DNA from: an uncultured Actinomycetospora sp.
Lineage (GTDB): Bacteria > Actinomycetota > Actinomycetes > Mycobacteriales > Pseudonocardiaceae
Reading direction: 5' to 3'
Assembly: GCA_902805495.1 (NCBI GenBank)
Contig: CADCTH010000200.1
Coordinates: 1-11,919 of the forward strand
DNA: 11,919 bases
The notes beneath the pieces were generated by a model. It did no database searches. It was not told the origin of the DNA and worked only from the letters and a program-made list of their open reading frames with translations. Shown piece after piece: positions 1-5,962 of the stretch. A program made the position numbers and the translations under genes. How positions within the stretch are numbered: position 1 is the stretch's first letter; each line of letters starts with the position of its first letter.

Positions 1-145
1 CGCGCTCGTCGCGGTGCTGCTCACCGCGTCCGTCGCCGACCTGGTCACCGGCACCGGGGCGGCGCCCTCGGCCGCCGCGCCGGCCGTCTCGGCGGTCGTC
101 GCGGTCCTGGCCGCCCGGGAGGCGCTGGGTGCCTGGAGGAGCTGA
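1..145 (+). CDS. C-terminal end of an unidentified, probably membrane, protein (partial)
   Basis: The frame starting at base 2 is open from the window edge to a TGA at 143-145 and gives 47 residues, ending in REALGAWRS. The fragment is almost entirely Ala, Val and Leu with two hydrophobic stretches separated by a small-residue linker, which fits the last two membrane segments of an integral membrane protein. The ending (hydrophobic helix, then a short REAxxAW tail) loosely resembles the end of the membrane part of cation diffusion facilitators, but this is too little to name a family. The stop lies inside the next gene: the two overlap by 17 bases in different frames, which suggests co-transcription and translational coupling with the uracil-DNA glycosylase. 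The start is outside the window. Confidence 0.6.
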   Translation, partial: ALVAVLLTASVADLVTGTGAAPSAAAPAVSAVVAVLAAREALGAWRS

Positions 146-923
146 GACCGTCGACCCGGCCCACGTGCACGACCTCACCGCCCTCGACGCGGCGGTGTCG
201 GCGTGCCGCGCGTGCCCCCGGCTCGTGGCGTGGCGCGAGGAGGTCGCGGCCACCAAGCGCGCCGCCTTCCGCGACGAGACCTACTGGGGCCGCCCGGTGC
301 CCGGGTTCGGGGCCCACGACGCGCGGCTGATGATCGTCGGGCTCGCGCCCGCGGCGCACGGCGGCAACCGCACCGGGCGCATCTTCACCGGCGACCGCAG
401 CGGCGACGTCCTCTACGCCGCGATGCACGCGGTCGGGCTCGCGTCCCAACCCACCGCGGTCGCGATCGGCGACGGCCTCGAGGTGTACGGCACCCGCCTC
501 ACCGCACCGGTGCGCTGCGCCCCGCCCGCCAACAAGCCCACGCCCGAGGAGCGGGACCGGTGCCGGCCCTGGCTCGCCCGCGAGCTGGCCCTGCTGCGCG
601 GCGCCGTGCGCGCGGTGGTCGTGCTCGGCGGGTGGGGCTGGCAGGCGCTGCTGCCGGTGCTGGCCACACCGGACCCGGCGGGCGGGCACCCGGGCTGGGT
701 GGTCCCGCGGCCCCGGCCCGCCTTCGGTCACGGGGTGCACGTGACGCTGGACGCCGCCGACCCGCAGGCGGCGGCGCCGCTCGAGGTGTTCGGCTGCTAC
801 CACGTCAGCCAGCAGAACACGTTCACCGGACGGCTCACCCCGGCGATGCTCGAGGACGTCCTGGCCCGCGCGGCACACGCCGCCGGCCTCGACCCGACAC
901 CTCCGGCCCGACGGGGCGACTAG
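129..923 (+). CDS. udgB: Family 5 (UDGb-type) uracil-DNA glycosylase, [4Fe-4S]
   Basis: Cytosolic base-excision repair enzyme that removes uracil, and in this family other deaminated bases, from DNA. The protein has 264 residues, normal for the family. Motif A is G71-L-A-P-A-A-H-G-G-N80 followed by RTGRIFTGD; the C-terminal active-site motif is H225-V-S-Q-Q-N230 followed by TFTGRLT, the form seen in actinobacterial UdgB. Four cysteines (C26, C29, C130, C145) are placed as the iron-sulfur ligands of family 4/5 enzymes. Motif A has Ala at 75-76 where family 4 has an acidic residue; this is the family 5 pattern and supports the broader substrate range. I chose GTG 129 because GGAGG at 118-122 lies 6 bases upstream. 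A later GTG at 165 would still keep all motifs. High-GC genomes accumulate cytosine deamination, so such an enzyme is expected here. Confidence 0.93.
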   Translation: MPGGAETVDPAHVHDLTALDAAVSACRACPRLVAWREEVAATKRAAFRDETYWGRPVPGFGAHDARLMIVGLAPAAHGGNRTGRIFTGDRSGDVLYAAMHAVGLASQPTAVAIGDGLEVYGTRLTAPVRCAPPANKPTPEERDRCRPWLARELALLRGAVRAVVVLGGWGWQALLPVLATPDPAGGHPGWVVPRPRPAFGHGVHVTLDAADPQAAAPLEVFGCYHVSQQNTFTGRLTPAMLEDVLARAAHAAGLDPTPPARRGD

Positions 924-926
924 GCT
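921..926 (+). promoter_or_regulatory. Candidate -10 box (TAGGCT) for the tRNA gene
   Basis: TAGGCT matches the actinobacterial TAnnnT -10 pattern and lies 31 bases before the mature tRNA 5' end, leaving room for a short 5' leader. It overlaps the TAG stop of the glycosylase gene. No recognisable -35 is present, so this is a positional inference only. Confidence 0.35.
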
Positions 927-957
927 CGTCCGCGCCGGTCACGGTCTCGAGAGCTCG

Positions 958-1031
958 GCCCCTGTAGCCCAATCGGCAGAGGCAGGCGACTTAAAATCGC
1001 CGCAGTGTGGGTTCGAACCCCACCGGGGGCA
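958..1031 (+). tRNA. tRNA with anticodon UAA (reads UUA, Leu) and a short variable loop
   Basis: The cloverleaf folds fully. Acceptor stem 958-964/1024-1030 has 7 pairs including one U-G, and the discriminator is A1031. The D arm, 967-983, has a 3-pair GCC/GGC stem. Anticodon stem 985-989/997-1001 is perfect. The loop is CTTAAAA (990-996), placing TAA at 992-994. The variable region GCAGT (1002-1006) has only 5 bases. T stem 1007-1011/1019-1023 encloses TTCGAAC. CCA is not encoded. Anticodon UAA reads the leucine codon UUA, which I do not see in any gene of this window. Normal bacterial tRNA-Leu has a long variable arm and about 85-90 nt; this one has 74 nt and a class I shape, so the amino acid it carries is uncertain. 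That a tRNA gene exists here is very secure; its identity is not. Confidence 0.9.
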
Positions 1032-1084
1032 CACCGGTCCCGGACGGCCGTCCACCCGCACGCCGTCCCCGCGTCACCGCCCGC

Positions 1085-1107
1085 ACCCGCGGATGTCGCC
1101 CGCGGGT
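1085..1107 (+). terminator. Hairpin downstream of the tRNA, possible terminator
   Basis: ACCCGCGG (1085-1092) pairs perfectly with CCGCGGGT (1100-1107) around a 7-base loop, about 55 bases after the tRNA end. There is no T-tract, which is usual in high-GC actinobacteria, but GC-rich DNA forms such stems easily. The rest of 1032-1241 shows no open frame I can support. Confidence 0.35.
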
Positions 1108-1241
1108 CACCCGCCCGTCGCAGCGCCGTGCGGAGAGCGGTCACGACGGAGTGACGCCGTCGACGGAACGATCACTCGGGCGCGCACGACGGACCGCTCG
1201 ACGCCCGTGACCGGCGAGCTGCTCCGAACGGGCGAGGTGAT

Positions 1242-1265
1242 CGGCCACACTGGTGGCCGGGGAGG
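1242..1265 (+). promoter_or_regulatory. Hairpin abutting the ribosome binding site of the PIG-L gene
   Basis: CGGCCAC (1242-1248) pairs with GTGGCCG (1253-1259) around the loop ACTG. It is directly followed by GGAGG at 1261-1265, which lies 8 bases before GTG 1274. The strong, well-spaced site decides the start at 1274; the in-frame GTGs at 1253 and 1265 lack one, and 1253 lies inside the hairpin. Whether the stem affects translation is unknown. Confidence 0.4.
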
Positions 1266-1273
1266 TGAGCGCC

Positions 1274-2134
1274 GTGGCTGATCTCGGCGACCCGTCGGGG
1301 CGGGTCCCGGTGCCGGACGCGCGCCCGCCGTGGCGCGAGCTGGAGGGTCTGCGTCCACTGACGTTGCGGGCCTGCCGACGCCTGGTGGTCGTCGCGCCGC
1401 ACCCGCGCGACGAGATCCGCGCGGCCGGCGGTCTGCTGCGCCGTCTCGCCGCGCGGCACGCGTCGGTCGACGTCCTCGCGCTCACCGACGGACCCGGGCG
1501 CACCTGCACCCCGCCCGAGGGGCTCGCGGTCGCCGACGTGGCCGAGCCGCGGGCCGACCTCGTCGTGCGCCCCGAGGACCTGCAGGACCCCGAGACGCTC
1601 GCCTCGGTGCTGAGCCGGCTCGACGGCGCCGCCGCGGCCGAGGACACCGACGACGACGCGCTCGCGACCGACCCCGAGGAGGCCGCCCTCGCCGCGGCCT
1701 ACCGGACGCTGGGCGTCGCCGAGGTCCGCCGGCACCGCCTCGGCCTGCCCGACGGTGGGCTCTCGCGGCACGAGGCGGACGTGGCCGGGGCGCTGAGCGA
1801 GATCGTCGGCTACGCCCCGGACCCGCACGGGCTGTGCGTCCTCGCCCCGTGGTCGGGCGACGGTGACGACGACCACGAGGCCGCCGGGCGCGCCGCCGAG
1901 ATCGTCTGCGCCGCCTACCGCGTGCGGCTGGTGCGCTGGCTCGACCAGGCGTGGAGCTGGGCGGGCCCGGAGTCCGCCGAGGTCCCCTGGCGGCGTGCGC
2001 GCCAGCTCGCGCTGTCGGAGACCGTGCAGGCCCGTAAGCTCGCGGCCAGCGCGGCGTTCGGTGACCGTCCCGGACGCGATCGCGAGTTGCCCGACGGTTC
2101 GGCCCCCGGTCCCCGTGAGGTCTTCCTGGTGTGA
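1274..2134 (+). CDS. PIG-L/LmbE-family protein with altered catalytic residues
   Basis: The 286-residue protein has the PIG-L fold used by zinc-dependent N-deacetylases such as MshB and Mca. The N-terminal metal motif reads A-P-H43-P-R45-D46-E47, where the family has (A)HPDDE. The second metal motif reads W-S-G-D-G-D198-D-D-H201-E, where active relatives have G-H-P-D-H-E. LGLPDG at 156-161 is also typical. Aligned with MshB, the zinc ligands (His13, Asp16, His147) are kept as H43, D46 and H201. The general-base Asp15 is Arg45, and the second catalytic His144 is Asp198. The protein may bind metal yet be inactive or act on something else. An acidic insert (about 122-138) lies between the motifs. 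It is a single gene between the tRNA and the phosphatase. The fold is secure; the substrate is unknown. PIG-L proteins in actinobacteria serve mycothiol or glycan metabolism, but nothing nearby assigns this one. Confidence 0.82.
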   Translation: MADLGDPSGRVPVPDARPPWRELEGLRPLTLRACRRLVVVAPHPRDEIRAAGGLLRRLAARHASVDVLALTDGPGRTCTPPEGLAVADVAEPRADLVVRPEDLQDPETLASVLSRLDGAAAAEDTDDDALATDPEEAALAAAYRTLGVAEVRRHRLGLPDGGLSRHEADVAGALSEIVGYAPDPHGLCVLAPWSGDGDDDHEAAGRAAEIVCAAYRVRLVRWLDQAWSWAGPESAEVPWRRARQLALSETVQARKLAASAAFGDRPGRDRELPDGSAPGPREVFLV

Positions 2135-2139
2135 GCAGG

Positions 2140-2158
2140 CCGTTCCTCTCCCGAACGG
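2140..2158 (+). terminator. Small hairpin after the PIG-L stop, possible terminator
   Basis: CCGTTC (2140-2145) pairs with GAACGG (2153-2158) around a 7-base loop, 5 bases after the stop codon. It has six pairs and no T-tract. Position is its main support. Confidence 0.35.
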
Positions 2159-2257
2159 GCGCCGTGGCGTCCCGCACATCGCCCGTCCGGAGCCTGCGCT
2201 CCGCGACCACTGCCCCACCGGGGGGTCACACCCGGACCGGGGACGGGGCGGGGCCGA

Positions 2258-2263
2258 TAGGCT
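2258..2263 (+). promoter_or_regulatory. Candidate -10 box (TAGGCT) for leaderless LOV-phosphatase mRNA
   Basis: TAGGCT ends 7 bases before GTG 2271, so transcription would begin at or beside the start codon. There is no Shine-Dalgarno sequence before this GTG, which agrees with leaderless translation, common in actinobacteria. I see no clear -35. Confidence 0.5.
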
Positions 2264-2270
2264 CGGCCAG

Positions 2271-4511
2271 GTGACGGGCAGGACGAACGGCGACCACGTC
2301 GAGGTGGCGACGGAGCCCCCCGGGCTGGGCGGCGACTACGCCGCCCAGGCGCAGCGCGTGCGCGACACCGTCATCGACCCCGACGCCGCGGCGCAGTCCG
2401 ACCTGCCCCAGGTCCTCCACACCGCACCCGCCGCCGTCGCGCTGATCGACCTCGGCGAGGGTCTCGTCACCTACGCCAACGACTCCGCCCAGGGCCTCAC
2501 CGGCGGCCGCGCCACGCTGCCCATCGACGTCGACGCCTGGAGCGAGGCCGCGGGGCTCACCGACCTGTCCGGGCGCCCGATGCGCGACACCGCCTCGCCG
2601 CTCTCGCGGGTGGCCCAGGGCATCCCGGTCTCCGGTGAGCCGGTCGCGGTCGCCGACGCCGCGCGCCGCGGCTCGGAGGCCACCGAGGAGGAGCGCGAGG
2701 AGGCCGAGGGCCGCCTGCTGTGGGTCACGGGCTTCCCTCTGTCGGAGGCCGTGAACTCCGACCAGCGCCGGCTCGCGCTGGTGGTCTTCCTGCAGCTCTC
2801 CGGCGCGGGGGCGCAGCGCCACCTCGAGATGGTGCGCGACCGCGCCGTCGTCGCCACCGAGCTGTCGTTCACGATCTCCGATCCGTCGCGCGAGCAGAAC
2901 CCGCTGGTGTGGGTCAACCCGGCCTTCTCCCGCCTCACCGGCTACGAGCTCGACGAGGTCCTCGGGCGCAACTGCCGCTTCCTGCAGGGACCGGACACCG
3001 ACCCGGCCTCGATCTCGCGCATCCGCACGGCACTCGCCGAGGAGCGCCCGATCACCGAGGTGCTGCTCAACTACCGCCGCGACGGCACCGCGTTCTGGAA
3101 CCAGGTGTCGATCACGCCGGTGCTCGACGGCGACGGCCGCGTGGTCAACTTCGTGGGCGTCCAGTCCGACGTCACCGAGCGCGTGATGGTCGAGAACGAG
3201 CGGCGCGCCGCCCTCGCCGCGGCGGAGGAGACCCGCGAGCAGCTGCGCCTGCTCACCGAGTCGACGTCGGCGATGTCGGCGAGCCTGGACACCACGGGCG
3301 TCGCCGCGGCGCTCGCCCGCATCGTGGTGCCCGCGATGGCCGACTTCTGTTGCGTCGACCTTCTCGACGAGGTCGACGACAACACCTCGGTGCGCCGGGC
3401 GGCGGTCAACCACCGCGACGAGTCCAAGCTCGACGAGGTGCGTGCCCTCGGCCGCTGGGTGAGCCCCACCGACGACGGCCACGACCCCATCGGCCAGGCC
3501 CTCACAGCCGGGTCGCCGTCGCTGCTGGCCGAGCTGCCCGTGCGCCCGGCGGGCATCGCCGAGCAGCCCGACCTGCTGCGCCGCTACGAGGCGCTGCGGC
3601 CCCGCTCGGCGATCGTCGTGCCGCTGCGCGCCCGCGGCCAGGTGCTGGGCGCGCTGACGCTGGGCACCGAGCTGCCCTACGGGCGCCGCTACTCCCAGCG
3701 CGACCTCTACCTCGCCGCCGACCTCGCCGCCCGCGCCGGCCTCGCGGTGGACAACGCGCGCCTCTACGCCCGCGAGCACGGCGCGGCCGAGACGCTGCAG
3801 CGCAGCCTGCTGCCGGCGGTGCCGCCGATGAAGGGGATGTCGGTGGCGTCGCGCTACCTCGCGGCCACCGACGGCGCCCAGGTCGGCGGCGACTGGTACG
3901 ACATGCTGCCGCTGCCCGACGGCGCGGTCGGCCTCGCGGTCGGCGACGTCGTCGGGCACGACCTGCGCGCCGCCGCGGCGATGGGCGAGCTGCGCGGTGT
4001 GCTGCGGTCCTACGCGTGGGAGGGCCTCGGGCCCGCCGACGTGGTCGACCGGTGCGACGACGTCGTCCAGGGCCTCGGCATGGCCGCGATGGCGACCGCG
4101 GTGTACGCGCGCCTCGAGCGGGGCGAGGAGGCCGGCTGGACGCTGCGCTACTCCAACGCCGGCCACCCGCCGCCGCTGCTGCGCCGGGCGTCCGACGGGG
4201 CCGTCGAGCTGCTGACCGGCAACCTCTCGCCCCTCATCGGCGCCACGCGCGCGATCACGCGCCACGAGACGGCGGTGCACTGCAGCGCCGGCGACCTGCT
4301 GGTGCTGCACACCGACGGGCTCATCGAGGCCCCGGGCACCGACCCGGACGAGCGCACGCAGCTCATCGCCGACACCCTCGCCGGGCAGGCGCCCGACATG
4401 CCCGTCGAGGAGCTCTGCGACCAGCTGCTCGAGGTCCTCGGCGTCGAGGGCCTGCGCGACGACGCGGTGCTGCTGGCGATCCGCCTCGACGACGACCTCG
4501 CGCCGGCCTGA
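2271..4511 (+). CDS. PAS-LOV-GAF-PP2C protein: predicted blue-light-regulated serine phosphatase
   Basis: The protein has 746 residues and no membrane segment. A degenerate PAS-like sensor region covers about 45-175. A LOV domain covers about 192-305, with the flavin-adduct motif N234-C235-R-F-L-Q239 and the FMN-contact residues N267 (LLNYRR), N277 (FWNQ) and Q298 (VGVQSD) all present. A linker helix (about 305-330) leads to a GAF domain (about 331-500). A SpoIIE/RsbU-type PP2C domain follows (about 505-740), with metal residues in GGD541WYD544, GD559VVGHD564, TD682G and RD730DAV. In this family the phosphatase removes phosphate from a STAS anti-anti-sigma protein and so frees a sigma factor. 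C235 predicts that light controls this step. No STAS, anti-sigma or sigma gene lies in the window, so the target is elsewhere. GTG 2271 was chosen because the open frame further upstream only shadows the PIG-L gene and a -10 box sits just before it. Domain calls are secure; light control and target are inferred. Confidence 0.93.
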   Translation: MTGRTNGDHVEVATEPPGLGGDYAAQAQRVRDTVIDPDAAAQSDLPQVLHTAPAAVALIDLGEGLVTYANDSAQGLTGGRATLPIDVDAWSEAAGLTDLSGRPMRDTASPLSRVAQGIPVSGEPVAVADAARRGSEATEEEREEAEGRLLWVTGFPLSEAVNSDQRRLALVVFLQLSGAGAQRHLEMVRDRAVVATELSFTISDPSREQNPLVWVNPAFSRLTGYELDEVLGRNCRFLQGPDTDPASISRIRTALAEERPITEVLLNYRRDGTAFWNQVSITPVLDGDGRVVNFVGVQSDVTERVMVENERRAALAAAEETREQLRLLTESTSAMSASLDTTGVAAALARIVVPAMADFCCVDLLDEVDDNTSVRRAAVNHRDESKLDEVRALGRWVSPTDDGHDPIGQALTAGSPSLLAELPVRPAGIAEQPDLLRRYEALRPRSAIVVPLRARGQVLGALTLGTELPYGRRYSQRDLYLAADLAARAGLAVDNARLYAREHGAAETLQRSLLPAVPPMKGMSVASRYLAATDGAQVGGDWYDMLPLPDGAVGLAVGDVVGHDLRAAAAMGELRGVLRSYAWEGLGPADVVDRCDDVVQGLGMAAMATAVYARLERGEEAGWTLRYSNAGHPPPLLRRASDGAVELLTGNLSPLIGATRAITRHETAVHCSAGDLLVLHTDGLIEAPGTDPDERTQLIADTLAGQAPDMPVEELCDQLLEVLGVEGLRDDAVLLAIRLDDDLAPA

Positions 4512-4521
4512 GACCGGCGCG
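4499..4521 (+). terminator. Hairpin across the phosphatase stop codon
   Basis: CGCGCCGG (4499-4506) pairs with CCGGCGCG (4514-4521) around a 7-base loop that holds the TGA. Eight pairs; it may assist the stronger hairpin 22 bases downstream. Confidence 0.35.
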
Positions 4522-4542
4522 TCGTCGCGCCCGGACACACGA

Positions 4543-4574
4543 CGGCCCGGCCCGTCGGGTGACGGACCGGGCCG
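4543..4574. terminator. Bidirectional terminator between convergent genes
   Basis: CGGCCCGG (4543-4550) pairs with CCGGGCCG (4567-4574). After one C/A mismatch the stem continues with CCGTC/GACGG (4552-4556/4561-4565) closed by a GGGT loop, 13 pairs in all. It lies between the phosphatase stop and the end of the minus-strand small gene, so it can serve both. No T-tract. Confidence 0.7.
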
Positions 4575-4590
4575 GTCGCGGCGTCCTGGA

Positions 4591-4830
4591 TCACTGCTGG
4601 GGCGGGGGCTCCTCGCCCGGCGGCGGGGGCGGCGGGGCCTGCTCGCCCGGCTGCTCCTGCCCGCCGTGCAGGAAGTCCTTGGCCTTCTGCCCGGCCTGGT
4701 CGACCTGACCCTCGTGGCCGGCGAAGCGGCTGTCGGCGAAGTCCTCGCCCTTCTCGACGTAGGAGTCGGCCTTGTCCGGGTTCTTGCCGGCCCAGTCCTT
4801 GGCCTTGTCCGCCATGCTGCCGAAGTCCAC
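4591..4830 (-). CDS. Small Rv0909/MT0933 antitoxin-like protein with proline-rich tail
   Basis: The 79-residue protein is charged and helical at its N-terminal part, with repeated K-A-K-D / D-K-A-D patterns (MADKAKDWAGKNPDKAD, then GQVDQAGQKAKDFL). This pattern is typical of the MT0933-type antitoxin family (Rv0909 of M. tuberculosis) and of similar small stress proteins. The last 20 or so residues are Pro, Glu and Gln (a run of six prolines), an unstructured tail that the family core lacks. GTG 4830 is preferred because GGAGG at 4844-4840 is 9 bases upstream; ATG 4815 is the alternative and gives 74 residues. No toxin gene adjoins it: the neighbour on one side is the convergent phosphatase and on the other the divergent Bax inhibitor gene. 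It may therefore be a solitary antitoxin or not an antitoxin at all. The family match comes from memory of its sequence pattern and is moderate. Confidence 0.75.
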   Translation of the reverse strand: MDFGSMADKAKDWAGKNPDKADSYVEKGEDFADSRFAGHEGQVDQAGQKAKDFLHGGQEQPGEQAPPPPPPGEEPPPQQ

Positions 4831-4857
4831 TGTCGAGGACCTCCTCCGTGTGCGTCG

Positions 4858-4883
4858 GTGGCGTGCGCCACGGGGTTCCCCGT
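4858..4883. repeat. Two tandem near-perfect palindromes upstream of the antitoxin-like gene
   Basis: GTGGCG-TG-CGCCAC (4858-4871) is followed, sharing the bases AC, by ACGGGG-TT-CCCCGT (4870-4883). Each has two 6-base arms and a 2-base spacer. They lie 11 bases upstream of the minus-strand Shine-Dalgarno sequence (4847-4840). Spacers of 2 bases make poor RNA loops, so a protein operator is more likely than an RNA hairpin. Function is inferred. Confidence 0.45.
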
Positions 4884-4943
4884 ACGCCCGGCCCGACACG
4901 TCCGCGGCGACGCGCACCACGCCGATGCCCCCGAACGGGCGGA

Positions 4944-4949
4944 TAGAGT
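4944..4949 (+). promoter_or_regulatory. Candidate -10 box (TAGAGT) for the Bax inhibitor gene
   Basis: TAGAGT fits TAnnnT and is the best match I see in the plus-strand part of this intergenic region. A start of transcription near 4956 would give a 5' leader of about 185 bases. No clear -35. Confidence 0.35.
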
Positions 4950-5005
4950 GGGACGTGGAGCCCCACCCCGGGGCGAAGTGGACACGCTCGGTCGCCATCG
5001 CATCC

Positions 5006-5110
5006 GGTAAAGTTCCTTTTACCCGGGCGGGAACCGATCCGCCCGGCCGGTCGTTGCACCGGGTGGACGAGCAGTCCGCGGTCGACCCGGCCAGTGGCAT
5101 CCGCCACCGG
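5006..5110 (+). promoter_or_regulatory. Structured leader: four consecutive hairpins before the Bax inhibitor gene
   Basis: Within the 310-bp non-coding stretch 4831-5140, four stems follow one another. (1) GGTAAA 5006-5011 with TTTACC 5018-5023. (2) CCGGGCGG 5023-5030 with CCGCCCGG 5039-5046. (3) CCGGT 5047-5051 with ACCGG 5058-5062. (4) CCaGTGGC 5091-5098 with GCCACcGG 5103-5110, one mismatch. GTTCC 5012-5016 can instead pair with GGAAC 5030-5034, which would break stems 1 and 2 and form an alternative fold. Stem 1 is unusually A/T-rich for this DNA. I recognise no known riboswitch class. The region ends in GGAGG at 5126-5130 and GTG at 5141. Confidence 0.45.
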
Positions 5111-5140
5111 GCCCGGCTCCGCTACGGAGGAGGACGAGAG

Positions 5141-5950
5141 GTGCGCACCAGCAGCAACCCGGCGTTCCGCAACCTGCCCACGTCACCGGGTGGGTACGCG
5201 CGGTTCGGCGACGCCCCGGCAGGGATGGCCGGCGGCATGTTCGGCGGTGGCACGGGCGGCAGCCCGATGCCGGCGGCGGGGGCCACCGACCGCCCGCTGA
5301 CCGTCGACGACGTGGTCATGAAGACCGGCATCAACGTCGTCCTGGCGATCGCCCTCGGCATCGCCAGCGCCGTGCTCGGCCTCGGCGGCATCGGGATCAT
5401 CGGCGGCCTCGTCGTCGGGCTCGTGCTCGCCCTGGTCATCATCTTCAAGCAGAGCACCAACAAGTTCCTGGTCCTCGGCTACTCGGCCGCCGAGGGCGTC
5501 GCCCTCGGTTCGCTGACCGGGCTCCTCGAGGGCTCCGGCAGCCAGTACGCCGGCATCGGCTTCCAGGCCATCCTGGGCGTGCTGGGCGTGTTCATCGGGA
5601 TGCTCGTGGTCTACAAGACCGGCGCCATCCGGGTGACCCCGCGCCTGACCAAGATGGTGATCGGCGCCGCCATCGGCGTCCTGGTGCTCATGATCGCCAA
5701 CCTGCTGATCAGCTTCTTCGTCGACGGCGGCCTGGGCCTGCGCACCGGCGGCCCGCTGGCGATCATCTTCAGCCTGGTCTGCATCGGCATCGGCGCGTTC
5801 ATGCTGCTGCTCGACTTCGACCAGGCCGACCAGGCCGTGAAGGCCGGCGTCCCCGCGAAGTTCGCGTGGTACCTCGCCTTCGGCTTCATGACCACGCTGG
5901 TCTGGCTCTACATCGAGATCCTGCGCCTGCTCAGCTACTTCCGCGAGTAG
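5141..5950 (+). CDS. Bax inhibitor-1/YccA-family membrane protein
   Basis: The 269-residue protein has a cytosolic N-terminal tail rich in Gly, Pro and Met (1-58) and seven predicted membrane helices at about 62-82, 84-103, 110-130, 137-157, 170-193, 203-224 and 241-264. The sequence LLLDFDQAD (residues 222-230, D225 and D227) after helix 6 is the conserved acidic spot of the family. In the B. subtilis relative YetJ, conserved acids govern pH-dependent Ca2+ leak. FxLGYSAAEGVALG (109-123) is also typical of the actinobacterial group. The physiological role in actinobacteria is not settled. GTG 5141 follows GGAGG at 5126-5130 (spacing 10); the frame is open further upstream but lacks another start with a good site. 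A similar membrane protein lies near fadA3-cbs-metB in mycobacteria (from memory, Rv1072), which supports orthology. The gene stands alone, ended by the strong terminator downstream. Confidence 0.9.
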   Translation: MRTSSNPAFRNLPTSPGGYARFGDAPAGMAGGMFGGGTGGSPMPAAGATDRPLTVDDVVMKTGINVVLAIALGIASAVLGLGGIGIIGGLVVGLVLALVIIFKQSTNKFLVLGYSAAEGVALGSLTGLLEGSGSQYAGIGFQAILGVLGVFIGMLVVYKTGAIRVTPRLTKMVIGAAIGVLVLMIANLLISFFVDGGLGLRTGGPLAIIFSLVCIGIGAFMLLLDFDQADQAVKAGVPAKFAWYLAFGFMTTLVWLYIEILRLLSYFRE

Positions 5951-5962
5951 ACGCCCGACGCC

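Noticed and set aside
990..996. Reading the tRNA anticodon as AAA or as a lysine-type loop
   Set aside because: The 5-pair stem fixes a 7-base loop, placing TAA at positions 34-36; a shifted reading would break the stem.
1140..1155. GTCAC-N6-GTGAC inverted repeat between the tRNA and the PIG-L gene
   Set aside because: Five-base arms arise often by chance, and the orientation is opposite to the TGTGA-N6-TCACA sites of CRP/GlxR regulators.
1863..2270. Upstream open extension of the LOV-phosphatase frame
   Set aside because: It lies mainly over the PIG-L gene in another frame, has no family features, and the promoter-like box and GTG at 2258-2273 mark the true start.
2226..5003. 925-codon open frame on the minus strand across the phosphatase
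   Set aside because: A shadow: high-GC genes leave the opposite strand open. Composition is Arg/Val/His-rich without motifs, while the plus-strand frame carries complete LOV, GAF and PP2C motifs.
4831..5100. Upstream in-frame extension of the antitoxin-like gene to 169 codons
   Set aside because: The added residues look random, and a strong ribosome binding site 9 bases before GTG 4830 marks the start.
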